Shown here in pieces: positions 55,407 through 63,068 of a stretch of 64,000 nt of DNA. Location: positions 434,001 to 498,000 of the forward strand of contig NZ_JAPELX010000001.1 of assembly GCF_026343335.1 (NCBI RefSeq), read 5' to 3'. The notes under the pieces are model-generated. The model was not told where the DNA came from and did not search any database. It worked only from the letters and a program-made list of their open reading frames with translations. A program made the translations under genes and the position numbers. The DNA is from Streptomyces sp. NBC_00078 (GTDB lineage: Bacteria > Actinomycetota > Actinomycetes > Streptomycetales > Streptomycetaceae). How positions within the stretch are numbered: the stretch's first letter is position 1; each line of letters opens with the position of its first letter.

Positions 55407-55480
55407 CTATACACGCCATGTATACACGGCATGTGTACCCGACATGTATACACAACGCGTAGAGATGCTGTGTATACGGA
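55407..55480 (+). repeat. 13-bp tandem repeat array with GTATAC cores upstream of the TPR gene
   Basis: Six consecutive 13-bp registers start at 55407, 55420, 55433, 55446, 55459 and 55472. The first four read CTATACACGCCAT, GTATACACGGCAT, GTGTACCCGACAT and GTATACACAACGC; the fifth is degenerate and the sixth begins GTATACGG. Perfect GTATAC palindromes recur exactly every 26 bp (55420, 55446, 55472). The array ends 13 bases before the ATG at 55494, so it must overlap the leader or promoter. Confidence 0.85.
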
Positions 55481-55493
55481 CCGAAAGGGATCC

Positions 55494-56534
55494 ATGTACG
55501 GCAAGGCATTCGCCCCGGAGTACCAGGGCGCCCTCACCACTCTCTCCGTGAACTCCTCGCTGACCGACGTACTGGCCGCCGGCACACGGGAGTTGAGAGC
55601 TGCCGAGCAGGCCGGTAAGCAGGGAGAGGCGGCCCGCTCCGGACTCGCGGTCGCCGAGGCGCACCGCAGGCTGGGACAGGTCGGGGACGCCGAGCGGGCA
55701 TGGAAGGCGAGTTACCGCGCGGCGCGGGAGGCCGGGGACACCGCGGCGATGGCGTGGGCGCTGTGGAGCGGCGGCACCCTGGCCCGGCAGCGGAGCGCCT
55801 TCCCGCTGGCCTGGCGGCTGCTGGGGCTCGCGGCCGAACTCGGCGAACAGGGCGGCGACGTCGTCGTACGCGGCTACTCACTCGCGGGACTTGCCGAGAC
55901 CGGCCGCATCCAGGGCGACTACGAGGCCGTACGCAGGCTGCACGAGCAGTTGCTGGCCGAGGCCCGGCGGCGCGGCGAGGCACGCCACACGGTGTGGGCG
56001 CTTGAGGGCATCGCGCAGATCCACCGCAACACGGGTGAGTACGACACGGCGTACGCCCTGTTCGAGGAGGCGGCCCAGATAGCCGCGGGCGCCGACGACC
56101 GGCGCGGTCACGCCTGGGCGCTGCGCGGGCTGGCCGACATCGTGTCCGTGCGGGACAAGGACGTCGAGCGGGCGCTCGCGCTGCTGTCCGAGGCGGAGAC
56201 CACGTGCCGTGCGATGAAACTGTCCAGCGCGCTGGCCTACAACCACAAGATGCGCGGCAACGTCCTGTACCGGGCGGGACGTTACGCCGAGTCCCGTGAC
56301 CTGTACGAGCAGGCGCTCGAGGAGTTCCGCGCGATGAGCGAGCCGCGCGGGGAGGCACTGGCGCGGCTGGGGCTGGCCAAGTCCCTGGCCAGGCTGGGCC
56401 GCGACCGAACAGAGACGGCTGCCGAACTCACCGCTCTGGCCCGCGAGTTGGAACGGATCGGGCTACGACACGCACGGGAGATGGTGGCCCGGGCGCAGGA
56501 GGAGTTCGGCATCGTGGCGGAGGTCGTACGGTGA
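55494..56534 (+). CDS. TPR-repeat protein upstream of and coupled to a polyprenyl synthase
   Basis: A 346-residue helical-repeat protein with at least five TPR-like units, for example GLAVAEAHRRLGQVGDAERA, GLAETGRIQGDYEAVRRLHE, GIAQIHRNTGEYDTAYALFE and MRGNVLYRAGRYAESRDLYE. There is no DNA-binding or enzymatic domain. The N-terminus (MYGKAFAPEYQGALTTLSVN) is not TPR-like. The ATG at 55494 has GAAAGGGA upstream and lies just behind the 13-bp repeat array. Its stop overlaps the polyprenyl-synthase start as GTGA, so the two proteins are made together and probably work together, perhaps as scaffold and enzyme. Confidence 0.85.
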   Translation: MYGKAFAPEYQGALTTLSVNSSLTDVLAAGTRELRAAEQAGKQGEAARSGLAVAEAHRRLGQVGDAERAWKASYRAAREAGDTAAMAWALWSGGTLARQRSAFPLAWRLLGLAAELGEQGGDVVVRGYSLAGLAETGRIQGDYEAVRRLHEQLLAEARRRGEARHTVWALEGIAQIHRNTGEYDTAYALFEEAAQIAAGADDRRGHAWALRGLADIVSVRDKDVERALALLSEAETTCRAMKLSSALAYNHKMRGNVLYRAGRYAESRDLYEQALEEFRAMSEPRGEALARLGLAKSLARLGRDRTETAAELTALARELERIGLRHAREMVARAQEEFGIVAEVVR

Positions 56535-57568
56535 CGGCCCTTCCTACGGTGCTGCGGGCGCCCGTCGACGCTCCTCACGTCCTCGACCGCTGCCGCGAGT
56601 TGGTGCGGCCCGCGCTGGTGGAGGCCGTCGCGCGGATGCATCCCTGGGTGGGTGAGATGTCGGCGTACTCCTTCGGCTGGTGCGAGGTGGGCGGTGCGCC
56701 GACCGTCGCGTCCGGCGGGAAGGGTGTGCGGCAGGCATTGGCCGTGCTCGGGGCCGAGGCGGCGGGCGCACCCGGGTGGGCGGGCGTACCCGCGGCGGTC
56801 GCGGTGGAGCTGGTGCACACCTTCTCCCTCCTCCACGACGACATCATGGACGGCGACGCGGCCCGGCGGCGCCGGCCCACCGTGTGGAAGGCCTACGGCA
56901 CCGGTCCCGCGGTCCTCGCGGGCGACGCCCTGTTCGCACTGGCCGTCGAGACCCTCGCCGCGGCGCCGGCCGGCCCGCAGGCCGTGCGGGTGCTGTCGGT
57001 GGCGCTGGGTGACCTGGTGCGCGGTCAGGCGGACGACCTGCTGTTCGCCGACCGTCCATGGACGGGACCGCAGCGGGTGCGCCCGGAGGAGTACCGGGCG
57101 ATGGCCGGGCACAAGACGGGCTCGCTGCTGGGCTGCGGGGCGGCGCTCGGCGCCCTGCTCGGCGGCGCCGCGCCCTCGGTCGTCGACGCCCTCGACCGTG
57201 CCGGGCGCCACCTCGGGATCGCCTTCCAGATCGTCGACGACGTCCTGGGGATCTGGGGCGACCCCGCGGTCACCGGCAAGCCCGTGCACGGCGATCTCCG
57301 GGAACGGAAGAAGACGTTCCCGGTCCTGGCCGCGCTCGACTCCGACGGCCCCGGGGCCCGGCGGCTCGCGGCGCTCCTGGCCGCGGGCGGGGACCCCGAG
57401 AAGGCGGCCACGCTGATCGATGCGCTGGGAGGCCGGTCGGCGGCACTGGCCGAGACACGGCACCACATCGCCGCGGTGGAGACGGCTCTTGCCGAGGTGG
57501 CCCTGGAGACGGGAGCGATGGACGAGCTGCGGTCGCTGCTGGGGTATCTGGTGCGTCGGGACGTCTGA
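56531..57568 (+). CDS. Polyprenyl (geranylgeranyl-type) diphosphate synthase
   Basis: Condenses isopentenyl diphosphate with an allylic diphosphate to make a linear prenyl diphosphate in the cytoplasm. The 345-residue protein has the first aspartate-rich motif in TFSLLHDDIMDGDAARRRRP, the second in GIAFQIVDDVLGIWGDPAVT, GKGVRQALAVLGAEA near the N-terminus, and KTGSLLGCGAALGALLGG. The second motif is DDxxG-type, as in many actinobacterial GGPP synthases. Product length is not certain. No terpene cyclase, phytoene synthase or encapsulin gene lies in the window, so the end product is unknown. The GTG overlaps the TPR stop. Confidence 0.93.
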   Translation: MTALPTVLRAPVDAPHVLDRCRELVRPALVEAVARMHPWVGEMSAYSFGWCEVGGAPTVASGGKGVRQALAVLGAEAAGAPGWAGVPAAVAVELVHTFSLLHDDIMDGDAARRRRPTVWKAYGTGPAVLAGDALFALAVETLAAAPAGPQAVRVLSVALGDLVRGQADDLLFADRPWTGPQRVRPEEYRAMAGHKTGSLLGCGAALGALLGGAAPSVVDALDRAGRHLGIAFQIVDDVLGIWGDPAVTGKPVHGDLRERKKTFPVLAALDSDGPGARRLAALLAAGGDPEKAATLIDALGGRSAALAETRHHIAAVETALAEVALETGAMDELRSLLGYLVRRDV

Positions 57569-57593
57569 GAGAACGCCGCCCTCCTCCGCCGCT

Positions 57594-57628
57594 CCGAATC
57601 CGTTTGGCCCCCGGCCCGAATCCGTTTG
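57594..57628 (+). repeat. 13-bp direct repeats upstream of the dehydratase gene
   Basis: CCGAATCCGTTTG occurs at 57594-57606 and again at 57616-57628, 22 bp apart (about two helical turns), in the 122-base gap before the dehydratase gene. A related TCCGTTTGAA lies at 58684-58693 before the next gene. The repeats may be operator half-sites. Confidence 0.6.
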
Positions 57629-57690
57629 ACCCAGGCCGTCTCGCACGCAAGGGTCGACGCGGTGCGGGTCGTCGCGCCCGTGCGGGAAAG

Positions 57691-58659
57691 GTGGCTGTCT
57701 TGATCGGGATCTCCGAGGTCGAAGCCGCGGCCGAGCACATCGCCGAACACGTGGTGCGTACTCCGACGCTGCCGAGCCCGGGGCTGACCTCGCTGCTCGG
57801 CGCTCCGGTGACGGTCAAGCTCGAACTGCTCCAGCGCACCGGCTCGTTCAAGTCCCGCGGGGCCACGGCCAAGCTGCTGTCGCTGAGCGCCGGCGAGCGG
57901 GCCGCCGGAGTCCTGGCGGTCAGCGGCGGCAATCACGGGATCGCCCTCGCGGTCATGGCCGCGGCCCTCCATGTGAAGGCCACGGTGGTCATGCCGCGCT
58001 CGGCGCCCGCGCGGTCGGTCGAGATCGCGGAGGCAGCCGGTGCGTCGGTGCGGCTGACCGACGGCATGGCCGGGGCGTTCGCGCTCGCGACGCGGCTGCG
58101 GGAGGAGGGGCTGACGCCGGTGCACCCCTTCGACGATCCGGTGGTCGTCGCCGGCCAGGGCACCGTCGGCCTGGAGCTGGCCGCGGACGCGGGTGACCTC
58201 ACCGACGTCCTCGTCAGTGTCGGCGGCGGCGGACTGATCTCCGGTGTCGCGGCGGCGCTGCGGGACCGGCGGCCGGACGTGCGGATCTGGGGTGTGGAGA
58301 CCGAGGGTGCCGAGGCCATGTCGGAGGCGCTCGCGGCGGGCGGCCCTGTGCCGGTCGCCCTGTCCTCCATCGTGTCCACGCTCAGCGCGCCGGCCGTCTC
58401 CCAACTGACCTACGACCATGTCTCCGCGCTGGTCCAGGAGGTGCTCGTGGTGCCGGACCGCGAGGCGGTGCAGGGCACGCTCGACCTGGCCGGGCACGCC
58501 AAGGTATGGGCCGAACCCGCGGCCGGCTGTCTGCTGCCCGCGGCTCGGCGGGTCCTGGAGCGGGTCGGCGAGGGCGCTCGGCTGGGTCTGGTCGTGTGCG
58601 GGGGCAACGCGACGACCGGCGACGTCATGGACTGGGCGGAACGCTTCGGGCTGCGCTGA
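57691..58659 (+). CDS. Threonine/serine dehydratase-like PLP enzyme
   Basis: A 322-residue fold-type II PLP enzyme. The Schiff-base lysine is in TGSFKSRGATAKLL; the phosphate-binding Gly-rich loops are SGGNHGIALAVMAAALH and VSVGGGGLISGVAAALRD; VWAEPAAGCLLPAARRV and VVCGGNATTGDVMDW complete the family. There is no C-terminal ACT regulatory domain, as in catabolic threonine dehydratases or serine racemase/dehydratase-like enzymes, which the length fits. It would deaminate L-threonine or L-serine, but racemase or hydroxyaspartate activities are possible. GTG 57691 has a ribosome-binding site that is too close; TTG 57700 is an alternative. The gene is preceded by 13-bp direct repeats. Confidence 0.88.
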   Translation: MAVLIGISEVEAAAEHIAEHVVRTPTLPSPGLTSLLGAPVTVKLELLQRTGSFKSRGATAKLLSLSAGERAAGVLAVSGGNHGIALAVMAAALHVKATVVMPRSAPARSVEIAEAAGASVRLTDGMAGAFALATRLREEGLTPVHPFDDPVVVAGQGTVGLELAADAGDLTDVLVSVGGGGLISGVAAALRDRRPDVRIWGVETEGAEAMSEALAAGGPVPVALSSIVSTLSAPAVSQLTYDHVSALVQEVLVVPDREAVQGTLDLAGHAKVWAEPAAGCLLPAARRVLERVGEGARLGLVVCGGNATTGDVMDWAERFGLR

Positions 58660-58849
58660 GTCCGCGGCCCGTCCGGAAAGCACTCCGTTTGAATTCCGGT
58701 CAGCCAAAGGGGGCTTTCGTGAAGTTGCCCCACCGCGCGTAAACAAATGGCCGCGGCCGCCAATGATTTGTGGATCCTTTGAACACACCCCGTCGCGCTC
58801 CCCGTACCTCTGTGAAAGGTGAGACCCAGCGGTTCGACGAGGGATGAGC

Positions 58850-60487
58850 ATGGTCAAGGCGCATGTCTTCACGCACGAGTTGGTCGCTGGAAGGTACCGG
58901 CTCGTCGATGTCGTCCAACGTGAGACGAACCGGGTCTGCTGGTACGGCAAGGACGTCAACGTCGGGCGTGCCCATCTCCTCACCCAGATCGCGCTCCCGG
59001 ACGACCCCGACGGTGAGGCCGCGCCCCGTACGACCGCCCGCATCATCCGCATGTCCGAGACCATGGGGCTGATGTGCCCGGGCGCGGTCGCGACGGTCGT
59101 CGACACCGTGGAGCAGGGCGGTGACCTGTGGGTCGTCACCGACTGGATCGACGGCACCTCCCTGGGCGAACTCATCGCCCAGCAGGGCACGTTCAACTAC
59201 GTGCGGGCGGCGCGTATCGGTCTGGAGCTGCTCGACGTGCTGGAGGCGGCGCACCGCGAGGGCATCACCCACGGCGAACTCAGCCCGGGCCAGGTCTTCG
59301 TGCAGGACCGGGGTTCGGTCGTGGTCACCGGCTTCGGACTGGCCGGCGCGACCCTGGCACCGCGGCTCACCGCGCCGTCGTACGCCTCCCCCGAACAGGC
59401 CCGTGACGAGCGCATCGGGCCCGCGGCAGACCTGTGGGCGCTCGGCGCGATCCTCTACACGATGGTCGAGGGCCGTCCGCCCTTCAGGGACCGGGACCGG
59501 CCCGAGGCGACACTGAAGGGCGTGGACCGGCTGCCGCTGCGCACTCCGGTGCGGGCGGGGCCGCTCACCCAGACGGTGCAGGGCCTGCTGCGGAAGAACT
59601 CCAGGGAGCGGCTGACCCGGCAGGTGGTCCGCGAGTCCCTCACCCGCGTCCTCACCGAGGACCCAGACACAACGACCGCAACCCTGCCGCGGGCCCGGCT
59701 GCGCGGTGTCTACGCCGCCGCCTGTCATGTCGGCCCGGGGTGGAGCAGACGCACCATGGCCTTGGGGACCGCCCTGGCCGTCGTCACCGTGGCGGGCGCG
59801 GCGCTCGCCGTCACCGGCCGGCTGCCCGGCACCGGTACGTCCCCGGCCGGCGCCGCGCCCCCGCCGCCGGCGTCCGCCACCGCGTCCGCGACCGCACCGG
59901 ACAGCCGCCCCGACGGCCGGCACTCGACAGCGCCCGCACCGCCCCCGGCAACGGCTGCCACGGCCACGGCGTCACCGACGCCCCCACCGACGCCCTCGCC
60001 CTCCCCTCCGGCCACCGCGCTGCCGGCGGGCTTCCAGCGCTACACCGCCCCCGAGGGCTTCTCCGTGGCCCTCCCCAAGGACTGGACACGGGTGCGGACC
60101 TCGCGAGTCCGTGACCTGTCGTACCGCGTCACCTTCGGGGCGGACGACGATCCCCGCACCCTCGCGGTCACCTACAGCACCGTCGCGGGCCCCGACCCCG
60201 TCGCCGTCTGGCGCGACGACGTCGAGCCCGAGCTGGCGAAGGACGACGGCTTCCAGCGGATCGGCGAGATCAGGGCGACGACGTACCAGGGCCACAAGGC
60301 CGCCGACATGGAGTGGCTCTCCGACGTCGACGGCACACAAGTGCGCACCTTCGGACGCGGCTTCCTGCTCGGCGGCGGCCGCAGCTTCTCGCTGCGCTGG
60401 ACGACTCCGGCCGCCGACTGGAACGACTCCGCGAACCGGCAGGCCCTGGACACCTTCCTGCGGACCTTCCGGTCATCGTCAGGCTGA
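58850..60487 (+). CDS. Membrane pseudokinase (Ser/Thr kinase-like, catalytic residues lost)
   Basis: A 545-residue protein. The N-terminal kinase-like domain (~10-265) starts LVAGRYRLVDVVQRETNRVC; the catalytic HRD loop is replaced by THGELSPGQVFV, the DFG motif by VTGFGLAG, and the beta-3 lysine has no clear counterpart, although the APE-like YASPEQARDERIGPAADLWA and ALGAILYTMVEGRPPF are kept. One transmembrane helix (TMALGTALAVVTVAGAALAV, ~300-320) follows, then a proline/alanine/threonine-rich linker (~325-390) and an extracellular domain (FQRYTAPEGFSVALPKDWTR to the end). It probably acts as a scaffold or sensor. Start ATG 58850 has GAGGG at good spacing; ATG 58844 is an alternative. Confidence 0.85.
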   Translation: MVKAHVFTHELVAGRYRLVDVVQRETNRVCWYGKDVNVGRAHLLTQIALPDDPDGEAAPRTTARIIRMSETMGLMCPGAVATVVDTVEQGGDLWVVTDWIDGTSLGELIAQQGTFNYVRAARIGLELLDVLEAAHREGITHGELSPGQVFVQDRGSVVVTGFGLAGATLAPRLTAPSYASPEQARDERIGPAADLWALGAILYTMVEGRPPFRDRDRPEATLKGVDRLPLRTPVRAGPLTQTVQGLLRKNSRERLTRQVVRESLTRVLTEDPDTTTATLPRARLRGVYAAACHVGPGWSRRTMALGTALAVVTVAGAALAVTGRLPGTGTSPAGAAPPPPASATASATAPDSRPDGRHSTAPAPPPATAATATASPTPPPTPSPSPPATALPAGFQRYTAPEGFSVALPKDWTRVRTSRVRDLSYRVTFGADDDPRTLAVTYSTVAGPDPVAVWRDDVEPELAKDDGFQRIGEIRATTYQGHKAADMEWLSDVDGTQVRTFGRGFLLGGGRSFSLRWTTPAADWNDSANRQALDTFLRTFRSSSG

Positions 60488-61924
60488 GCTGCCGGGCGCC
60501 CGCATCTCGCGCAGCGGCGTGCCGCCCAACGGAGTCGTGTGCCACCGGACCGTGAACGTCCGGTCGGGCAGTGAGCAGGCCAGGGTCAGGCGGTGCGGTG
60601 TCTCCAGGAACACGATGTCGGCGGCGAGAGTGTCCGCGTCGGCCCATCCGCCGCTCACCGCGGTGGGCAACGGCTCGTCGGTGACGGTCCATCCGTCCTC
60701 CCCGACCCGCAGGTCCAGGTCGTGTCCGTCCTCGGTGAGCCGCAGTGCCCAGCCGCCCGCGTCCGCCGTCACGGCGAGACCGGTCAGCTTCGGCTGGTCC
60801 GCGCACACACCGCCGTACGGGGTGAACTCGGCGCCGGACCAGTTCTGCTGCCCCTCGGGCGGTGCGGACTTGCCCGGCGCCGGAGGCAGCGCGAGTCGCG
60901 CCAGCCGTTCCCGCAGGACGGCGTCCTCGTCCCGCCGGTCGGGGAGCGGCTCGGGCCCGAAGGCGGGCAGCAGGTGCTCCCAGACCAGATTGAGCACTTC
61001 CTGCATCTGTTCGGTCGCCGCGGTCGTCGCGATCACCGCGTCGTGCTCGGGCAGCACCAGGCAGAACTGGCCGTACGCGCCGTCGCCGCGGTAGCCGTGC
61101 CGGGACTTCCAGAACTGGAGGCCGTAGCCCCGCTGCCAGTCCGGCCATGCTCCCCCGGCCGTACCGTCGCCGTTGGCGATGTGCAGGCGGGTGGCCTCGG
61201 CCACCCACCCCTCCGGGAGCAGCCGTTCGCCGTCCCACACCCCGTCCTGCAGATACAGCTGCCCGAGCCGGGCGATGGCGTCGGTGGTGGCGTGCAGCCC
61301 GCTGAAGCCCAGTTCACGGCCGGCCCGGTCGCGAGTCCAGGCCGTCCGGCCGATGCCGAGCGGCTCCAGCAGGCGCGGGCCGAGGTAGGCGGTCAGCGAC
61401 TGCCCCGTGACGCGCTGCACGATCGCGGCAAGGGTGTACGTCGTGGGCTGGTTGTAGGCGAAGACGGTCCCGGGGTCCCGCTCCGGCGGCAGCAGCAGGA
61501 AGCCGCGGGCCATGTCCGCGCGGTCGGTGGCGAGCGCCCGGTCGAGGGTCTCGGTCTCGTGGCCGCTGGCCATGGAGGCCACGTGCCGCACCAGCATCGC
61601 GCGGCTGCGCGGGTCGGTGATGTCGGCCTCGAACTCCGGGAAGTAAGAGATCACCGGGTCGTCGAGCCGGAGCAGCCCCTCGGCCAGGGCGATCCCTGCG
61701 GCCGTCGCCGTGAAGCTCTTGCTGAGGGAGTACAACAGGTGCGGACGTTCGGGGGTGTACGGGGCCCACCAGCCGGAGGCGACGAGGTGTCCGTGCCTCA
61801 TGACCATCAGGCTGTGGGGTTCGATGCCGGGGGCGGCTTCGAGGGCGTCGAGGAAGGCGTGGACGCCGGCGGCGTCGACGCCCTGGGCGGCGGGGGTGCT
61901 GGAGGGCAGCGGGCGGGCACTCAT
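60479..61924 (-). CDS. Class-C beta-lactamase-family serine hydrolase
   Basis: A 481-residue penicillin-binding-protein-like hydrolase. The nucleophile motif is in LLYSLSKSFTATAAGIALAE (SxxK), the second motif in FAYNQPTTYTLAAIVQ (YxN), and the third region in YRGDGAYGQFCLVLPE. A C-terminal beta-domain (~370-481, WSGAEFTPYGGVCADQPKLT) is appended. No signal peptide is seen, so it is probably cytoplasmic, with esterase- or EstB-like activity on small substrates rather than cell-wall peptides. The ATG at 61922-61924 gives MSARPLPSSTPAAQGVDAAG. Its stop overlaps the converging pseudokinase by nine bases. Confidence 0.9.
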   Translation of the reverse strand: MSARPLPSSTPAAQGVDAAGVHAFLDALEAAPGIEPHSLMVMRHGHLVASGWWAPYTPERPHLLYSLSKSFTATAAGIALAEGLLRLDDPVISYFPEFEADITDPRSRAMLVRHVASMASGHETETLDRALATDRADMARGFLLLPPERDPGTVFAYNQPTTYTLAAIVQRVTGQSLTAYLGPRLLEPLGIGRTAWTRDRAGRELGFSGLHATTDAIARLGQLYLQDGVWDGERLLPEGWVAEATRLHIANGDGTAGGAWPDWQRGYGLQFWKSRHGYRGDGAYGQFCLVLPEHDAVIATTAATEQMQEVLNLVWEHLLPAFGPEPLPDRRDEDAVLRERLARLALPPAPGKSAPPEGQQNWSGAEFTPYGGVCADQPKLTGLAVTADAGGWALRLTEDGHDLDLRVGEDGWTVTDEPLPTAVSGGWADADTLAADIVFLETPHRLTLACSLPDRTFTVRWHTTPLGGTPLREMRAPGSSA

Positions 61925-61999
61925 GAGGGCATCCTCCCCGGTGATCCGGCGTGAATCGAGAGGCTGTTTTCCGTCGCCGGCCCGGGGGACTCGGTGGTT

Positions 62000-62971
62000 A
62001 TGGCGCAAATCGGATACACGATGATGACCGAGCAGGCCGGCCCCCGTGAGCTGGTCGACCATGTGGTGCGGGCCGAGGAGGCGGGCTTCGACTTCTCGGT
62101 GACTTCGGACCACTACTTTCCGTGGCTGCGCCCACAGGGTCACTCGCCGTACGCGTGGAGCGTGCTGGGCGCGGCGGCACAGGCGACCTCGCGCATTCCG
62201 CTGATGACCTACGTGACCTGTCCGACCGTCCGCTACCACCCGGCGGTCGTCGCACAGAAGGCGGCGACGGTGCAGCTGCTGTCCGAGGGGCGGTTCCGGC
62301 TCGGGCTCGGCTCCGGCGAGAACCTCAACGAGCATGTGGTGGGCGGTGGTTGGCCGGCGGCCGACGTACGTCACGAGATGCTTGAGGAGGCGGTGGAGAT
62401 CATCCGGGCGCTGTTCGAGGGCGGCCATGTCAACCGTCGCGGCACGCACTTCGACGTGGAGTCGGCCCGGCTGTGGGACCTACCGGACCAGCCGCCGCCC
62501 ATCGGCATCGCCGTCTCCGGCGAGCAGTCCTGCGCGCTCGCGGGCAGGCTGGCCGATCTGGTCATCGCCACGGAGCCCGAGGCCGGGCTGCTGAAGGCGT
62601 TCGACCGGCACGGCGGCGAGGGCAAGCCGCGCGTGGGCCAGCTGCCGGTCTGCTACGACCCGGACCGGGACACGGCCGTGCGGCGCGCGCACGACCAGTT
62701 CCGCTGGTTCGGCAACGGCTGGAAGGTCAACTCCGAGCTGCCGCACCCCGATTCGTTCCAGTCGGCGACCCAGTTCGTCACTCCCGACGACGTGGCGGCG
62801 TCGATCCCCTGCGGCGACGACCCCGAGGACTTCGTCGAGGCCGTGCGCCCCTACGCGGATGCGGGATTCGGCGAGATCGCCCTCGTGCAGATCGGCGGCG
62901 AGTCACAACCCGCGTATCTGGACTGGGCGGAGAAGACGCTGCTGCCGGCACTGCGGGACGCCTTCGGCTGA
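62000..62971 (+). CDS. LLM-class F420-dependent oxidoreductase (FGD-like)
   Basis: A 323-residue luciferase-like TIM-barrel protein: IGYTMMTEQAGPRELVDHVV, GFDFSVTSDHYFPWLRPQGH, TVRYHPAVVAQKAATVQLLS, RFRLGLGSGENLNEHVVGGG and GIAVSGEQSCALAGRLADLV, the last two binding cofactor in F420-dependent glucose-6-phosphate dehydrogenase relatives. Many of these proteins in actinobacteria use F420 with unknown substrates. The ATG at 62000 gives MAQIGYTM; a GTG two codons upstream is possible. It is divergent from the beta-lactamase-family gene with a 75-base gap. Confidence 0.88.
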   Translation: MAQIGYTMMTEQAGPRELVDHVVRAEEAGFDFSVTSDHYFPWLRPQGHSPYAWSVLGAAAQATSRIPLMTYVTCPTVRYHPAVVAQKAATVQLLSEGRFRLGLGSGENLNEHVVGGGWPAADVRHEMLEEAVEIIRALFEGGHVNRRGTHFDVESARLWDLPDQPPPIGIAVSGEQSCALAGRLADLVIATEPEAGLLKAFDRHGGEGKPRVGQLPVCYDPDRDTAVRRAHDQFRWFGNGWKVNSELPHPDSFQSATQFVTPDDVAASIPCGDDPEDFVEAVRPYADAGFGEIALVQIGGESQPAYLDWAEKTLLPALRDAFG

Positions 62972-63068
62972 GGCCGTCGACGCCGGCGACCGAGGCCCGT
63001 CAAAGGGTGCAATAGGCTGCCGGTCTGCACCTCCGCAGTCCGACCAGCTTTGCACAGGAGAGTCATCG

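Noticed and set aside
56531..57568. Family 2 encapsulin cargo polyprenyl transferase
   Set aside because: Some homologous synthases are encapsulin cargo, but no encapsulin shell gene lies in the window and no clear cargo-loading tail is visible.
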